Of a stretch of DNA of 64,000 bases, positions 8,634-17,685 are shown in pieces. The stretch is taken from contig NZ_CP089980.1 in the NCBI RefSeq assembly GCF_021389955.1, forward strand, positions 2,847,001 to 2,911,000, given 5' to 3'. How positions within the stretch are numbered: position 1 is the stretch's first letter; each line of letters starts with the position of its first letter. Source of the DNA: Fulvivirga maritima (GTDB lineage Bacteria > Bacteroidota > Bacteroidia > Cytophagales > Cyclobacteriaceae). Made by a program: the position numbers and the translations under genes. The notes below the pieces were generated by a model that was not told the DNA's origin, did no database searches, and worked only from the letters and a program-made list of their open reading frames with translations.

Positions 8634-9329
8634 TTATGCATGCAGGCCACACTCTGTTTTGTTGAGGTTAGCCCAGCGCCCATCGCGGCCTGTGCCTTTT
8701 TGAGTACAATGACTACAGCCAATGGAGTCATATCCTTTTTTTACCAAAGGGTGAGAAGGAAGCTCATATATAAGTTTGTACAGTTCTACTTCTTCAGCAG
8801 TCATATCCAGAATAGGGTAGAACTTGATGATCTCATTCTTTTGCTCAAAAATGCTTAGGTCTTTACGATTAGCATTTTGGTGAGCCATAAGCCCAGAAAC
8901 CCAAAATTTATGCTGAGCTTTTATTTCATTGAGGGGTTCTACCTTATTAATGAAACAGCACAAATCCTGATTTTGTAAATAGGTTTTATTTTGATCGGTA
9001 AACCTATTTTTATTAGGCTTAGCTTTTACTTCTACGATATTCAAGTTCAGCTGCTCAGCCAGTTGGTCCTTATACTTTACTGTTTCTTCAAAATGATATG
9101 AAGTATCTATAAAGTGTATCGGCTGGTCTGGGTTCACCTTGCTGATCATGTGCAGAATTATGGCTGAAGAACTCCCAAACGATGAAGTAATGAGAATGTC
9201 TTTAGGATTATGATCATTAAAAAATTTCTCCATACGCTCTAATGGAGAAAGTTTGCTATATGATAAGTCAGAATCAGCCAATTTACTTTTCAGATCCTCT
9301 TGAGGATACCAATTCTTTTGTACGTTCAT
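8634..9329 (-). CDS. cysH: Adenylylsulfate (APS) reductase
   Basis: Reduces activated sulfate (APS) to sulfite with thioredoxin as electron donor, in the cytoplasm. The 231-residue protein has the PP-loop-like N-terminal part (ITSSFGSSSAIIL) and a Cys-Cys pair (DLCCF) plus a later CSHC. Together these bind a 4Fe-4S cluster and mark the APS-using branch rather than the PAPS branch. The C-terminal catalytic motif is ECGLH. Last gene of the minus-strand operon, it feeds sulfite to the reductase encoded at 10638-12774. Its start overlaps the end of the siroheme gene by 47 bases. An internal start at Met33 would remove the overlap but would cut conserved sequence. No sulfate adenylyltransferase (cysD/N or sat) is in the window. 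Confidence 0.9.
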   Translation of the reverse strand: MNVQKNWYPQEDLKSKLADSDLSYSKLSPLERMEKFFNDHNPKDILITSSFGSSSAIILHMISKVNPDQPIHFIDTSYHFEETVKYKDQLAEQLNLNIVEVKAKPNKNRFTDQNKTYLQNQDLCCFINKVEPLNEIKAQHKFWVSGLMAHQNANRKDLSIFEQKNEIIKFYPILDMTAEEVELYKLIYELPSHPLVKKGYDSIGCSHCTQKGTGRDGRWANLNKTECGLHA

Positions 9330-9879
9330 TTAATATCTTTACTTTTTCTGCAAAACCCACATTTAGTTTATTTCTGATCGCATGTAAATTTTGGATCAGA
9401 TTGTCAGTCTCGTCAGGAAGAATCTCTTCCAGCACTTCTCTGAAGCGTTTAGCAAAAGTTGGTGATTTACCATTAGTAGAAATGCCGATTTTCAGGTCAC
9501 CTTTTGTAACTGTAGAGCCCAGATAGAAATCACACAAATCGGGAGTATCAGCTACGTTGGTGAGTATACCTTTCGCCTTAGCTAATTGATAAATTTCTTT
9601 ATTAGTCTCTCTGATGTCTGTAGCGAGAACTAATAATTGTATGTCTCCCTCCAGGTCCTCAGGAATAAAAGGTCTTTCTACTAATTCTATATTCTTTTTG
9701 CTTTTTGCTATTTCCTTTATTTCATCACATATATCAGTAGCTACCAGTTTTACCCAGGGCTCAGGGTTGTTTTTTAGCAAAGCGCCTAGCTTTTCTAAGC
9801 CTACAGCTCCGCCTCCCACAATCAGGGTTCTGATCTGATTTATTTTAAGAAATATTGGAAATAGTTGGTTTTTGCTCAT
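9283..9879 (-). CDS. Precorrin-2 dehydrogenase / sirohydrochlorin ferrochelatase-type protein (198 aa)
   Basis: Makes siroheme, the cofactor of sulfite reductase, by oxidising precorrin-2 and probably inserting iron (CysG N-terminal half/Met8p type). The N-terminal Rossmann segment is visible as LIVGGGAVGLEKLGALLK (about 17-34). The NVADTPDLCDFYLGSTVTKGDLKIGISTNGKSP region is typical of the family. It is about the usual length for the stand-alone enzyme. It lies between the methyltransferase gene (9886-10641), which supplies precorrin-2, and cysH. Seven bases separate it from the former and it overlaps the latter by 47 bases, so translation is likely coupled. Assignment is firm at family level. 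Whether it also does the chelation step is not shown. Confidence 0.87.
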   Translation of the reverse strand: MSKNQLFPIFLKINQIRTLIVGGGAVGLEKLGALLKNNPEPWVKLVATDICDEIKEIAKSKKNIELVERPFIPEDLEGDIQLLVLATDIRETNKEIYQLAKAKGILTNVADTPDLCDFYLGSTVTKGDLKIGISTNGKSPTFAKRFREVLEEILPDETDNLIQNLHAIRNKLNVGFAEKVKILNERTKELVSSRGSEK

Positions 9880-9885
9880 TGTTAT

Positions 9886-10641
9886 TTATGATCTGGCCTG
9901 AACATGTACCGGTACGGGTTGGTGGGTGTTTAAATATTCACCAACTGATTCTCCTATCACTATTAGCGCAGGAGCCGGAATGTCATGACTTTTTTCTACT
10001 ATAGTTTCAATGGTGCCTTCTACCACACTTCCGGTAGGTAATGATCCTTGAGAGATAATAGCTACTGGCAAGTGCTCCTTGTTAAAAGCACTGTATAGCG
10101 CTACTATCTCTTTCAGTTTCTTTAAGCCCATGAAAAACACCACTGTGGCGCTAGACTGTGCCGCCAGGTGAGCATCTTTAGAAAGCTCTCCATTACGAGT
10201 GGTGGCAGTAACTACCCAAAAGCTTTCATTTACACCTCTGGTGGTAAGAGGTATGCCATAATAACCGGGCAGGTTAACACTGGAAATACCTATAACCACG
10301 TCAGTAGAAATGCCAAAGCTCTCAGCATAATCTAATTCCTCTTTGCCGCGGGCGAAAATGAAAGGATCACCTCCTTTCAGGCGCACCACATGCTTGCCTT
10401 GTAAAGCATGCTCTACTATCAGTTGATTGATCTCATCTTGAGTAGAGCTGTGCTTGCCTGAGCGTTTGCCAACGTATATCTTCTTGCTGCTTTTTACAGC
10501 ATATTTTAATAATTCTTTGTTTACCAGAGCATCATATAAAATCACTTCAGCTGAAGCAATGGCTTTCGCTCCCTTTATGGTGATAAGATCAGGATCTCCC
10601 GGACCTGCACCTACTAATGTTAATCTTCCCGAATTGCTCAT
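9886..10641 (-). CDS. cobA: Uroporphyrinogen-III C-methyltransferase
   Basis: Adds two SAM-derived methyl groups to uroporphyrinogen III to give precorrin-2. The 251 residues contain the family signature VGAGPGDPDLITIKG (about 10-24), the YDALV segment, VRLKGGDPFIFARG (about 86-99) and a late IPAPALIVIGESV. This matches the single-domain SUMT enzyme (also named cobA or sumT). It overlaps the sulfite reductase stop by four bases (ATGA at 10641), which points to translational coupling, and is followed seven bases later by the precorrin-2 dehydrogenase. In this setting its product is siroheme for sulfite reductase rather than cobalamin. Confidence 0.92.
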   Translation of the reverse strand: MSNSGRLTLVGAGPGDPDLITIKGAKAIASAEVILYDALVNKELLKYAVKSSKKIYVGKRSGKHSSTQDEINQLIVEHALQGKHVVRLKGGDPFIFARGKEELDYAESFGISTDVVIGISSVNLPGYYGIPLTTRGVNESFWVVTATTRNGELSKDAHLAAQSSATVVFFMGLKKLKEIVALYSAFNKEHLPVAIISQGSLPTGSVVEGTIETIVEKSHDIPAPALIVIGESVGEYLNTHQPVPVHVQARS

Positions 10642-12774
10642 GCTCTGTAAGGGTTTAGTACTTCTTTATCTAGATTTCCATTTTCTATTTGGCTTTTTCT
10701 AATAGCTATTACTATAGAGAAAAACTCATCCGCTTGTTTTAAATAAGATTTAGCAAACGCTTCAGTGGGCTCGTTGTCGTTAATTTTTAATACTTTTTCT
10801 TCAAAGTTTTTTCCAAAATCAACTTCTCCGTTTTCGTAGAAATAGGTAGTGAAATCTTTAATAATGCCTATGTGGGTATTACATTTCACATCTTTACTAA
10901 GCAGGAGTGCTTTAGCTCCAATTACTTGTGAGCTGTAGCTGTGATAGATAGAATCTGCGAAATAGCCTTGTTTTAAAGCTTCTTTAGCTTTTTCTAATCT
11001 TTCGCTGGCATCGTTTATAATGGTGCCAACCATGTCATAAGTAACGCCGGCACATTCTCCTGTACCTATTTCAGGAATAAAGTTGTCTGTTTCGCCCCAG
11101 TCTTTGTAGTCATCATCAGTGATGGTTTCCAGGTTAGCGTAAGGCTTAAGCAGATCGTAAAAATATTTTTTTCCTTGTCTTGCATAATAATCGTTGAAGT
11201 ATTCGGTCTCATTACCATTTTCTTCATAATCATTAAGTAAAGTTCTTACGGTATCTGGTATTCTCTTAGTAGGCAGTTTTATCACTTTGTCAGCTACAAA
11301 ACCTTTGCCTGTTTCATCTACTCCACCGCCAATTACTACTTGCAGAGCTGGTATTACTAATTTACCATGCTTAATAGAGCTACCATGAAAACCTATGTTG
11401 GCGATCATGTGCTGCCCGCATGAATTCATACAGCCGCTTATTTTTATCTTAATTTCAGAGTCTTTCACCAAATGGTTATACTCCTTATATATTAGGTCTT
11501 CCAATATCTGGGCTATACTGGTGCTGTCAGTTACTCCCAGGTTACAGGTGTCAGTGCCGGGGCAAGCAGTAATGTCAATGATAGAATCACTGCCTGGGTG
11601 AGCCAGGTTAAGAGAAGAAAGTACCTGATAGATATAAGGCAAATATTCTTTTCTGGCAAATTTTAAGATTATACCCTGGCTGATTGAAATTCTAAAATCA
11701 TCGGCTACGTATCCCTCTAGCTTAGCTACCAGCTGGCGTGCAGTTTCTGCCTGAATGTTACCTAAAGGCAGTTTTATTTTAATGGCATAAAAACCTTTTT
11801 GCTTTTGCTCAAACACATTAGTAGCAAGCCATTCATTATAAAGTGCTTCCTCTGGTTGATCAAAATCTGGCAGCGCCTTTTCTTTAGGGATAATGAAACT
11901 ATCCTCTGGTATCTCTACCGGTACAGAATGGTTAGCCAGTGATTTTTGCACTTCCTGAGTCAGTTCCAGGAATTTCTCTAAGCCGATACCTCTTTTTTTC
12001 TTCAATGAGGAATTTCATTCTGGCTTTGAATCTTTTCTCTCTTTCTCCGTATCTGTCAAAAACCCTAAGGCCAGCCTCTACTAATGGAATAACTTTATCT
12101 TCAGGTAAAAACTCGTATGCAGTAACGGCAAGGAAAGGCTGAGCTCCCAGACCACCACCTATTACTACTTTAAAACCTCTTTTCCCATCTTTAATTTTGG
12201 GGATAAAGCCAAAATCATGAATGTAAGTAAGAGCAGAGTCTTTTTCGCTGGAAGAAAAGGCCATTTTTATTTTTCTTCCCATCTCCTGATTGATAGGGTT
12301 TCTTAAGAAATACTGAGTTACAGCATCAGCATAAGGAGATACATCAAACGGTTCGTTAGGGTCTATACCTGCAATGTCTGAGGCCGTTACTGTTCTCACA
12401 GTATTACCGCAGGCTTCTTTGGTAGTTACTCCTGTTTCTTCCAGTTTAGCCCACATTTCGGGGGTATCTTCCAGGTGCACATAGTGGAGCTGAATATTTT
12501 GACGCGTAGTGGCGTGCAGGTTTCCGTTGGTGTATTCCTCTGAGAGGTCAGCTATTCTTACCAGCTGCTCACCGGTTAGCTTTCCGTAAGGTAATTTGAT
12601 ACGAAACATTTGTACACCCAGCTGCCTTTGTCCATAAACACCCCTGGCTAATCTGAATGCCTTGAATCGCTCCTCATCAATCTTCCCTCCTTTAAAAGCG
12701 GAGATTTTATCCTCCAGCTCTTTAATGTCTTTTTGAGCTATTGTAGAAATTTTGTCATTAAATGTTACGCTCAT
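10638..12774 (-). CDS. Ferredoxin-type sulfite (nitrite/sulfite) reductase, split by a frameshift
   Basis: Siroheme and 4Fe-4S enzyme that reduces sulfite to sulfide with six electrons, probably from the ferredoxin encoded upstream. The N-terminal ~260 residues read from the ATG at 12774 and the rest is one frame away. The switch falls at a run of seven T on the plus strand (11993-11999). Removing one base rejoins ...LIEEKRGIGLEKF... and gives ~711 residues. The cluster Cys sets are TACPGTDTC and GCMNSCGQ. The C-terminal ~120 residues look like an added helical domain, as in other Bacteroidota homologues. The neighbours (siroheme synthesis, cysH, metZ, SAM riboswitch) favour sulfite over nitrite as substrate. 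I treat the split as a likely homopolymer error. Confidence 0.88.
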
Positions 12775-12828
12775 TTTACTTCTTATTAATAGTTTCCGTT
12801 TCCGATTAGTAGTTTCTTTTGTGACCTG

Positions 12829-14010
12829 CTATTTAGCAGACGCCGTTAGGGCGTTTTCTATGTCTTCAATAATATCATTCACGTTTTCCAATCCCGCTGA
12901 TATCCTGACCAACCCTGGTGTGATGCCCACATTGGCTCTTTCCTCATCTGTAAGTTTAGAGTGAGTAGTAGATGCCGGGTGTGTAGCTATCGTTCTTGAA
13001 TCTCCCAGGTTGGCAGTGAGAGATAACATTTTAAGGCTGTTTAAGAATTTTCTTCCTCTTTCAATGCCTCCTTTTACTTCAAAAGTGACTAAACCGCCAC
13101 CTAGTTTCATTTGCTTTTTAGCTAACTCATATTTAGGGTGAGACTTTAAAAATGGATATTTCACCAATTCTAATTCTTTGTGTCCTTCTAAGTATTCAGC
13201 TATTTTTAATGCATTCTCACAGTGTCTGTCCATTCTTATGGCTAGAGTCTCTAAGCTTTTAGAAAGGATCCATCCATTAAAAGGAGACATGGCTGGGCCA
13301 CTATGTCTGGCGAAAAAGCGAATTTCTTTGATCAAGTCTGCATCTCCTACTATAGCACCACCCATAGTTCTGCCCTGGCCATCCATAAACTTGGTGGCGG
13401 AGTGGGTAACTAGGTTAGCGCCAAACTTAGCTGGCTGCTGTAAGTAAGGGGTAGCAAAACAGTTATCTATATTTAATATTAGATTATGCTTTTTAGCCAA
13501 CTTGCCTAGCCATTCCAGATCTATAATATCCAGGGCTGGGTTAGAAGGCGTTTCAGCAAAAATCATTTTAGTATTCTCATTGATTTTAGCTTCCCATTCA
13601 TCAGGATTATTAATGTCTGCATATGAATGGGTAATGCCCCACTTAGGAAAAATCTGCGTGAAAATCTGGTGTGTAGAACCAAATACTGAGCGTGATGCCA
13701 GTACGTGGTCTCCATTTTTTAGCAAAGCAGCCATACTGCAAAACATAGCAGCCATGCCTGATGCCGTAGAGATTCCATCTTCAGTGCCTTCTAATAAGCA
13801 GAGCTTACTAATAAACTCATTATTATTAGGGTTTGAAAAGCGGGTGTAAATATTACCTTCCATTTCATCTGCAAAAAGGGCACGTGCCTGTTCTGCATCT
13901 TCAAAAGTGAAGCTGGAGGTCATATATATAGGAGTAGAGTGCTCTCTGAAAGGAGATTTTTCGCTCTGACTTCTTATTGCTTGCGTTTCAAAATGTTTGT
14001 ATTCTGACAT
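12829..14010 (-). CDS. metZ: PLP-dependent sulfhydrylase (O-succinyl/O-acetylhomoserine type)
   Basis: Cys/Met-metabolism PLP enzyme that most likely joins sulfide to an activated homoserine, making homocysteine. The 393 residues show the YTRFSNPN motif near 60-67, SGMAAMFC for the cofactor phosphate, and NIDNCFATPY. The Schiff-base Lys lies in SATKFMDGQGR. A C-terminal RISAGLENVNDIIEDI follows. The compact length and the SATKFMDGQGR segment resemble MetZ more than cystathionine synthase or lyase, but substrate choice cannot be fixed from sequence. It sits between the ferredoxin and the sulfite reductase genes, so it would consume the sulfide made next door. Confidence 0.8.
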   Translation of the reverse strand: MSEYKHFETQAIRSQSEKSPFREHSTPIYMTSSFTFEDAEQARALFADEMEGNIYTRFSNPNNNEFISKLCLLEGTEDGISTASGMAAMFCSMAALLKNGDHVLASRSVFGSTHQIFTQIFPKWGITHSYADINNPDEWEAKINENTKMIFAETPSNPALDIIDLEWLGKLAKKHNLILNIDNCFATPYLQQPAKFGANLVTHSATKFMDGQGRTMGGAIVGDADLIKEIRFFARHSGPAMSPFNGWILSKSLETLAIRMDRHCENALKIAEYLEGHKELELVKYPFLKSHPKYELAKKQMKLGGGLVTFEVKGGIERGRKFLNSLKMLSLTANLGDSRTIATHPASTTHSKLTDEERANVGITPGLVRISAGLENVNDIIEDIENALTASAK

Positions 14011-14030
14011 ATGAGTTTAACAAATAAAAA

Positions 14031-14495
<465 letters not shown>

Positions 14496-14630
14496 TTAGC
14501 AACAACAGCAACAACAACAGCACATGTTGATGTTGATATTGAAAAAAGTACAAAGAATTGATGTGAAGCAAGAAAGGAATTGCTTTGTCGTGCTTCGGAA
14601 TTCTGATTTGATGTTGTTGATAGTGCTCAT
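14496..14630 (-). CDS. Leader peptide ending in eight cysteines (44 aa)
   Basis: Short ORF between the SAM riboswitch and the ferredoxin gene. It opens with ATG at 14630 (MSTINNIKSEF...), runs 44 codons, and ends in MCCCCCCCC then TAA at 14498-14496. All eight Cys codons (TGC/TGT) are consecutive at 14522-14499. An inner ATG at 14525 in the same frame would give a nine-residue peptide. Placement before a Cys/Met biosynthesis operon points to a cysteine-sensing leader: scarce Cys-tRNA would stall the ribosome on the run and change downstream folding. Polycysteine leader ORFs with such a role are known in mycobacteria. I know of no description in Bacteroidota. The outer ATG lies five bases after the riboswitch's closing stem, so SAM binding could also control translation of this ORF. 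Confidence 0.75.
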   Translation of the reverse strand: MSTINNIKSEFRSTTKQFLSCFTSILCTFFNININMCCCCCCCC

Positions 14631-14635
14631 TGTTC

Positions 14636-14747
14636 AGTCAATTTATATTCTCCCTTAGGATCAGGATTTGGCACCTATATCATTTTTGATTGATGGTTGC
14701 CAGAGGATCTTTGAGCCTGTCTCTCACCTCTTCTTTATAAATCAACT
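14636..14747 (-). promoter_or_regulatory. SAM-I (S-box) riboswitch
   Basis: On the minus strand the S-box core is readable in order: AGAGGTGAGAGACAGGCTC, CCTCTGGCAACC, then GGTGCCAAATCC, and a purine-rich AAGGGA before the closing stem. The outer P1 stem pairs AGTTGATTTATA (14747-14736) with TATAAATTGACT (14647-14636), 12 pairs with two wobbles. It binds S-adenosylmethionine, and the usual outcome is repression of sulfur and methionine genes when SAM is plentiful. The 3' arm of P1 ends five bases before the ATG of the Cys-rich leader ORF, so the switch may act on that start rather than on a terminator. No intrinsic terminator directly follows. Confidence 0.9.
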
Positions 14748-14771
14748 ACTTAATTAGAGTAATTGATACCG

Positions 14772-14804
14772 TAAAGATAAATAGCTTATTTTGACAACTG
14801 CAAA
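14772..14804 (-). promoter_or_regulatory. Promoter of the riboswitch-controlled sulfur operon
   Basis: Minus strand TTTG (14804-14801), a 21-base spacer, then TATCTTTA (14779-14772), one base off the Bacteroidota -7 consensus TAnnTTTG. Transcription would start near 14765, about 18 bases before the riboswitch P1 stem. Confidence 0.5.
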
Positions 14805-14959
14805 CTTTTCCAAGGTATTTTTTGGAAATTTAAAAAATACCGCTCTAAAATACTTTGAATAAGCCTTATCATAAATATTGGATTGTTAGTAAACAGAATA
14901 TATAGGTTATTGGTTAATATTGACCAGGTAATGAATTCACTATTATAAAAAGTAAACAA

Positions 14960-16009
14960 ATGTCAGTAGACGTAGCATTATTAAAAAAGATATGTGAAGC
15001 TCCTGGAGCTCCCGGATATGAAAGCAGAGTAAGGAATCTGATAATAGAAGAGGTAACTCCTCTGGTAGATTCTGTAGAGGTAGATAACCTGGGTAATGTG
15101 ATTGCTTTAAAAAGGGGCGCTTCATCAGAGAAAAAGGCCATGGTAGCCGCTCATATGGATGAAATAGGCTTTATAGTAACTCATATAGATGATAAAGGCT
15201 TTGTCCGTTTTACTACCCTGGGAGGTTTCGATCCTAAAACACTTACCGCTCAGAGGGTAATTATCCATGGTAGGGAAGATGTAATAGGTGTTATGGGTAC
15301 TAAGCCTGTGCATGTAATGGAGCCTGAAGAGAGAACAAAAATGCCAAAGATTAAAGATTTTTATATTGATCTTGGTATGAGTAAAGAGGAAGTTGAAAAA
15401 GTAGTTTCTGTAGGTGACCCTATAACCAGAGAGCGAGAGCTGATAGAGATGGGTAGCTGTGTAAACTGTAAATCATTAGATAACAGGGTTTCTGTTTATA
15501 TCCTTATAGAGACTTTGAGGAATTTAAAAGATTGCCCTTATGATGTTTACGGGGTCTTTACTGTGCAGGAAGAAGTGGGGATTAGAGGGGCTAATGTAGC
15601 GGCTCACACCATCGATCCTGACTTCGGATTTGGTTTGGACACTACAGTAGCTTATGACCTGCCGGGCGCAGCATCTCATGAGAAAATCACTTCTTTAGGA
15701 GAAGGAACGGCTATCAAAATATTAGATGCGATGACTATATGTGATTATCGTATGGTGGATTATATGAAGAAAACGGCCACTGATAATGCTATAAAATGGC
15801 AGACAGAAGTACTTACCGCTGGTGGTACGGATACAGCCGGATTACAAAGAATGGGTAAGAAAGGGGCGATATCCGGTGCGGTGTCAGTGCCTACCCGCCA
15901 TTTACATCAGGTAATAGAAATGACTCATAAAGAGGATATTGAGGCTAGTGTTGCTTTATTGAAAGCTTGCTTAGAGTCTCTGGATAAATATGATTGGACA
16001 CATAAATAA
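14960..16009 (+). CDS. M42-family metallo-aminopeptidase (349 aa)
   Basis: Cytoplasmic di-zinc peptidase of the glutamyl aminopeptidase/tetrahedral aminopeptidase family that trims peptides from the N-terminus. Metal and catalytic residues are visible in AAHMDEIGF (H66, D68), SLDNR (Asp near 177), VQEEVG (Glu-Glu near 211) and LDTTVA, with a late VPTRHLHQ supplying the last His. The length matches the family. The gene stands alone after a promoter-poor region and is followed ten bases later by a secreted-protein gene on the same strand. There is no sign of a link to the divergent sulfur operon. Confidence 0.9.
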   Translation: MSVDVALLKKICEAPGAPGYESRVRNLIIEEVTPLVDSVEVDNLGNVIALKRGASSEKKAMVAAHMDEIGFIVTHIDDKGFVRFTTLGGFDPKTLTAQRVIIHGREDVIGVMGTKPVHVMEPEERTKMPKIKDFYIDLGMSKEEVEKVVSVGDPITRERELIEMGSCVNCKSLDNRVSVYILIETLRNLKDCPYDVYGVFTVQEEVGIRGANVAAHTIDPDFGFGLDTTVAYDLPGAASHEKITSLGEGTAIKILDAMTICDYRMVDYMKKTATDNAIKWQTEVLTAGGTDTAGLQRMGKKGAISGAVSVPTRHLHQVIEMTHKEDIEASVALLKACLESLDKYDWTHK

Positions 16010-16018
16010 ACATAAAAT

Positions 16019-16651
16019 ATGAAACGTAAGGCAGGATTAATATTAGGTATACTCTTAATGTCATGTGTGGCAATGGCTCAGAAAACGGCTCATTCGGTAC
16101 GTGTAGTGGGTATGGTGTTAGATGCAGATAATAGAGAATCTCTGCCTTACGTTAATGTACAAATCAAAGGGACTATGTACGGTACTTCCACAGATAATAG
16201 TGGCTATTTTACCGTGTTTTTAAATCCTGGAGATACTCTTAAATTTTCTTCTATAGGTTATAACGAAGGTGTTTTTATTATGCCTTTTGAGTTAACTTCT
16301 GACCATTATTCATTAGTACAGTTGATGAGAAAGGAAACCGTACTGCTTAATGAGGTGGTGGTCTTCCCCTGGCCGTCGGTAGATAGTTTTGAAGAGGCCT
16401 TTTTAGATACTAAGCCTAAAAAAGGGATGGCAGATCTGGTGCATGAGGTGAGAAGAGATATGCACGAGACGTTAAAAGAAAACCAAAAATCAGATTATTA
16501 TTATGATCAGATGCGGTATAATCGATTGTATGAGCTTACTGGTCAAATGCCGCCTAATAACTTTCTAAACCCTGTGCGATGGTCTAACTTTTTCAGGGAT
16601 TTAAAAGAAGGCGAAATCAGCAACAAAAGGAGTGATGAGGATAATGAATAA
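16019..16651 (+). CDS. Secreted carboxypeptidase-regulatory-like domain protein (210 aa)
   Basis: Exported protein with a signal peptide ending near AMAQ (residue ~21). A ~90-residue CarboxypepD_reg-like beta-sandwich follows (about 28-110), recognisable from GMVLDADNRESLPYVNVQIKG and GTSTDNSGYFTV. In Bacteroidota this domain usually opens TonB-linked outer-membrane proteins, but here no receptor follows and the remaining ~100 residues are charged and rich in Tyr and Asn. The role is unknown. The gene follows the M42 peptidase by ten bases, so co-transcription is likely, while the next gene (crcB) converges on it. Confidence 0.75.
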   Translation: MKRKAGLILGILLMSCVAMAQKTAHSVRVVGMVLDADNRESLPYVNVQIKGTMYGTSTDNSGYFTVFLNPGDTLKFSSIGYNEGVFIMPFELTSDHYSLVQLMRKETVLLNEVVVFPWPSVDSFEEAFLDTKPKKGMADLVHEVRRDMHETLKENQKSDYYYDQMRYNRLYELTGQMPPNNFLNPVRWSNFFRDLKEGEISNKRSDEDNE

Positions 16652-16668
16652 AAAGCTTTGCTAAAGGC

Positions 16669-17049
16669 TTAAATCATTGATCTGCCCAGCGCCTGACCTG
16701 CAAATACAGCAATAAAGCCTAACACAATACTGCCTATTAAATAGAGCATGGAAGTGGAGTAGGCCTTTTGTTGGAATAGATAGAGATTTTCGTACATAAA
16801 TGAAGAGAAGGTAGTGAAGCTGCCGCAAAATCCTACTGCAAATACAAGTCTTAGGTGGTCATTAGCTAGGTGGGCTTTGGCTATAAAGCCGAGTAATATT
16901 CCTAAGATTAAACTGCCTACTATATTTACTGTAAATGTGCTCCAAGGGTATAAAGATTCAACTTTTCTATCAATAAGGTAGTAGGTGAGGTATCTGCTGG
17001 TGCTGCCTAAAAAACCTCCCAGGCCAACTAATAATACATTTTTTAACAT
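16669..17049 (-). CDS. crcB: Fluoride channel
   Basis: Dual-topology fluoride exporter (CrcB/Fluc) that lets F- leave the cytoplasm. The 126-residue protein has four transmembrane helices and the family motifs GGFLGSTSRY (about 11-20), the helix-2 TFTVNIVGSLILG and GFCGSFTTFSSF (about 73-84), which lines the pore. Length is normal. Its ATG at 17049 follows one base after the stop of the membrane protein at 17051-17512, so the two form an operon. I see no fluoride riboswitch upstream. Confidence 0.93.
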   Translation of the reverse strand: MLKNVLLVGLGGFLGSTSRYLTYYLIDRKVESLYPWSTFTVNIVGSLILGILLGFIAKAHLANDHLRLVFAVGFCGSFTTFSSFMYENLYLFQQKAYSTSMLYLIGSIVLGFIAVFAGQALGRSMI

Positions 17050-17050
17050 C

Positions 17051-17512
17051 TTACTTTATAGCTTTTCGTGCGCATTTTTTCTTTAGGTACTGTATCACCT
17101 GGGGGTAGTCAGTGTGTTCCTGATAGGAGAGGTTGAGGATTTTTCCATTTACAAATTTAATGGCCACTTCTTTAAAGGTGCCTGTAGCAGTTTTTACCAC
17201 AGATTCTTTCCAAGAGGCTAATTCCTTTAGGGTGTAGTTAACCGTTTGAAAGCGGATAGGGTACTTGATGCTAATTCTGTTTTTACCTACAGTTACCACT
17301 TTGTATCCCCATACTACTTTTATTGCCAGGCCTATGCCTATAGGGTATAGCAAGGCTACTAAAGCATATTGATACCACACTGGCCTGCCCTGAAGCATAG
17401 TTAGGGTGATGTATGTGGCCAGACCTACAGCTAAAACTATAAATAGGCCTAGTGAAAATAGGGTTCCTTTTTTTGGTTTTGCTACTATCAAGGTGATTTT
17501 GTTTAGGTACAA
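17051..17512 (-). CDS. Two-helix membrane protein, PH-like (153 aa)
   Basis: Unrecognised small membrane protein. Two transmembrane helices (about 18-38 and 47-68) are followed by a ~80-residue cytoplasmic part. Alternating strands there (YKVVTVGKNRISIKYPIRF, VAIKFVNGKILNLSY) look like the bacterial PH-like domains found in many such proteins. The start is uncertain. The frame opens with TTG at 17512 and no ATG occurs before residue 39, so either TTG is used or the N-terminus is different. It is coupled to crcB one base downstream, but I cannot say whether it has anything to do with fluoride. Confidence 0.55.
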   Translation of the reverse strand: MYLNKITLIVAKPKKGTLFSLGLFIVLAVGLATYITLTMLQGRPVWYQYALVALLYPIGIGLAIKVVWGYKVVTVGKNRISIKYPIRFQTVNYTLKELASWKESVVKTATGTFKEVAIKFVNGKILNLSYQEHTDYPQVIQYLKKKCARKAIK

Positions 17513-17685
17513 AGAAACAAAAAGGAGAAAAAATCACACCTTAATGTGGAATAAATTACTCGCGCAAAGCATTTAAAAGGCGGTTTTTTCTGTAAAATGA
17601 TAGAATATGGCACCCGGCACCCAATTTGTTTTCAAATCAGTGGTAACATCTAAACCAAAACCAATTCAACTAAAATTTGAAAGAA

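Noticed and set aside
11985-12012. Programmed -1 frameshift at A-AAA-AAG in the sulfite reductase gene
   Set aside because: The heptamer is present, but a -1 shift leads to a stop within a few codons; the conserved frame needs +1 (one base fewer), so a dnaX-type slip does not explain it.
14510-14530. CAACAACAG repeats as a simple microsatellite
   Set aside because: On the minus strand the same bases are eight Cys codons in a well-placed ORF preceded by a SAM riboswitch; chance repeat is a less economical reading.
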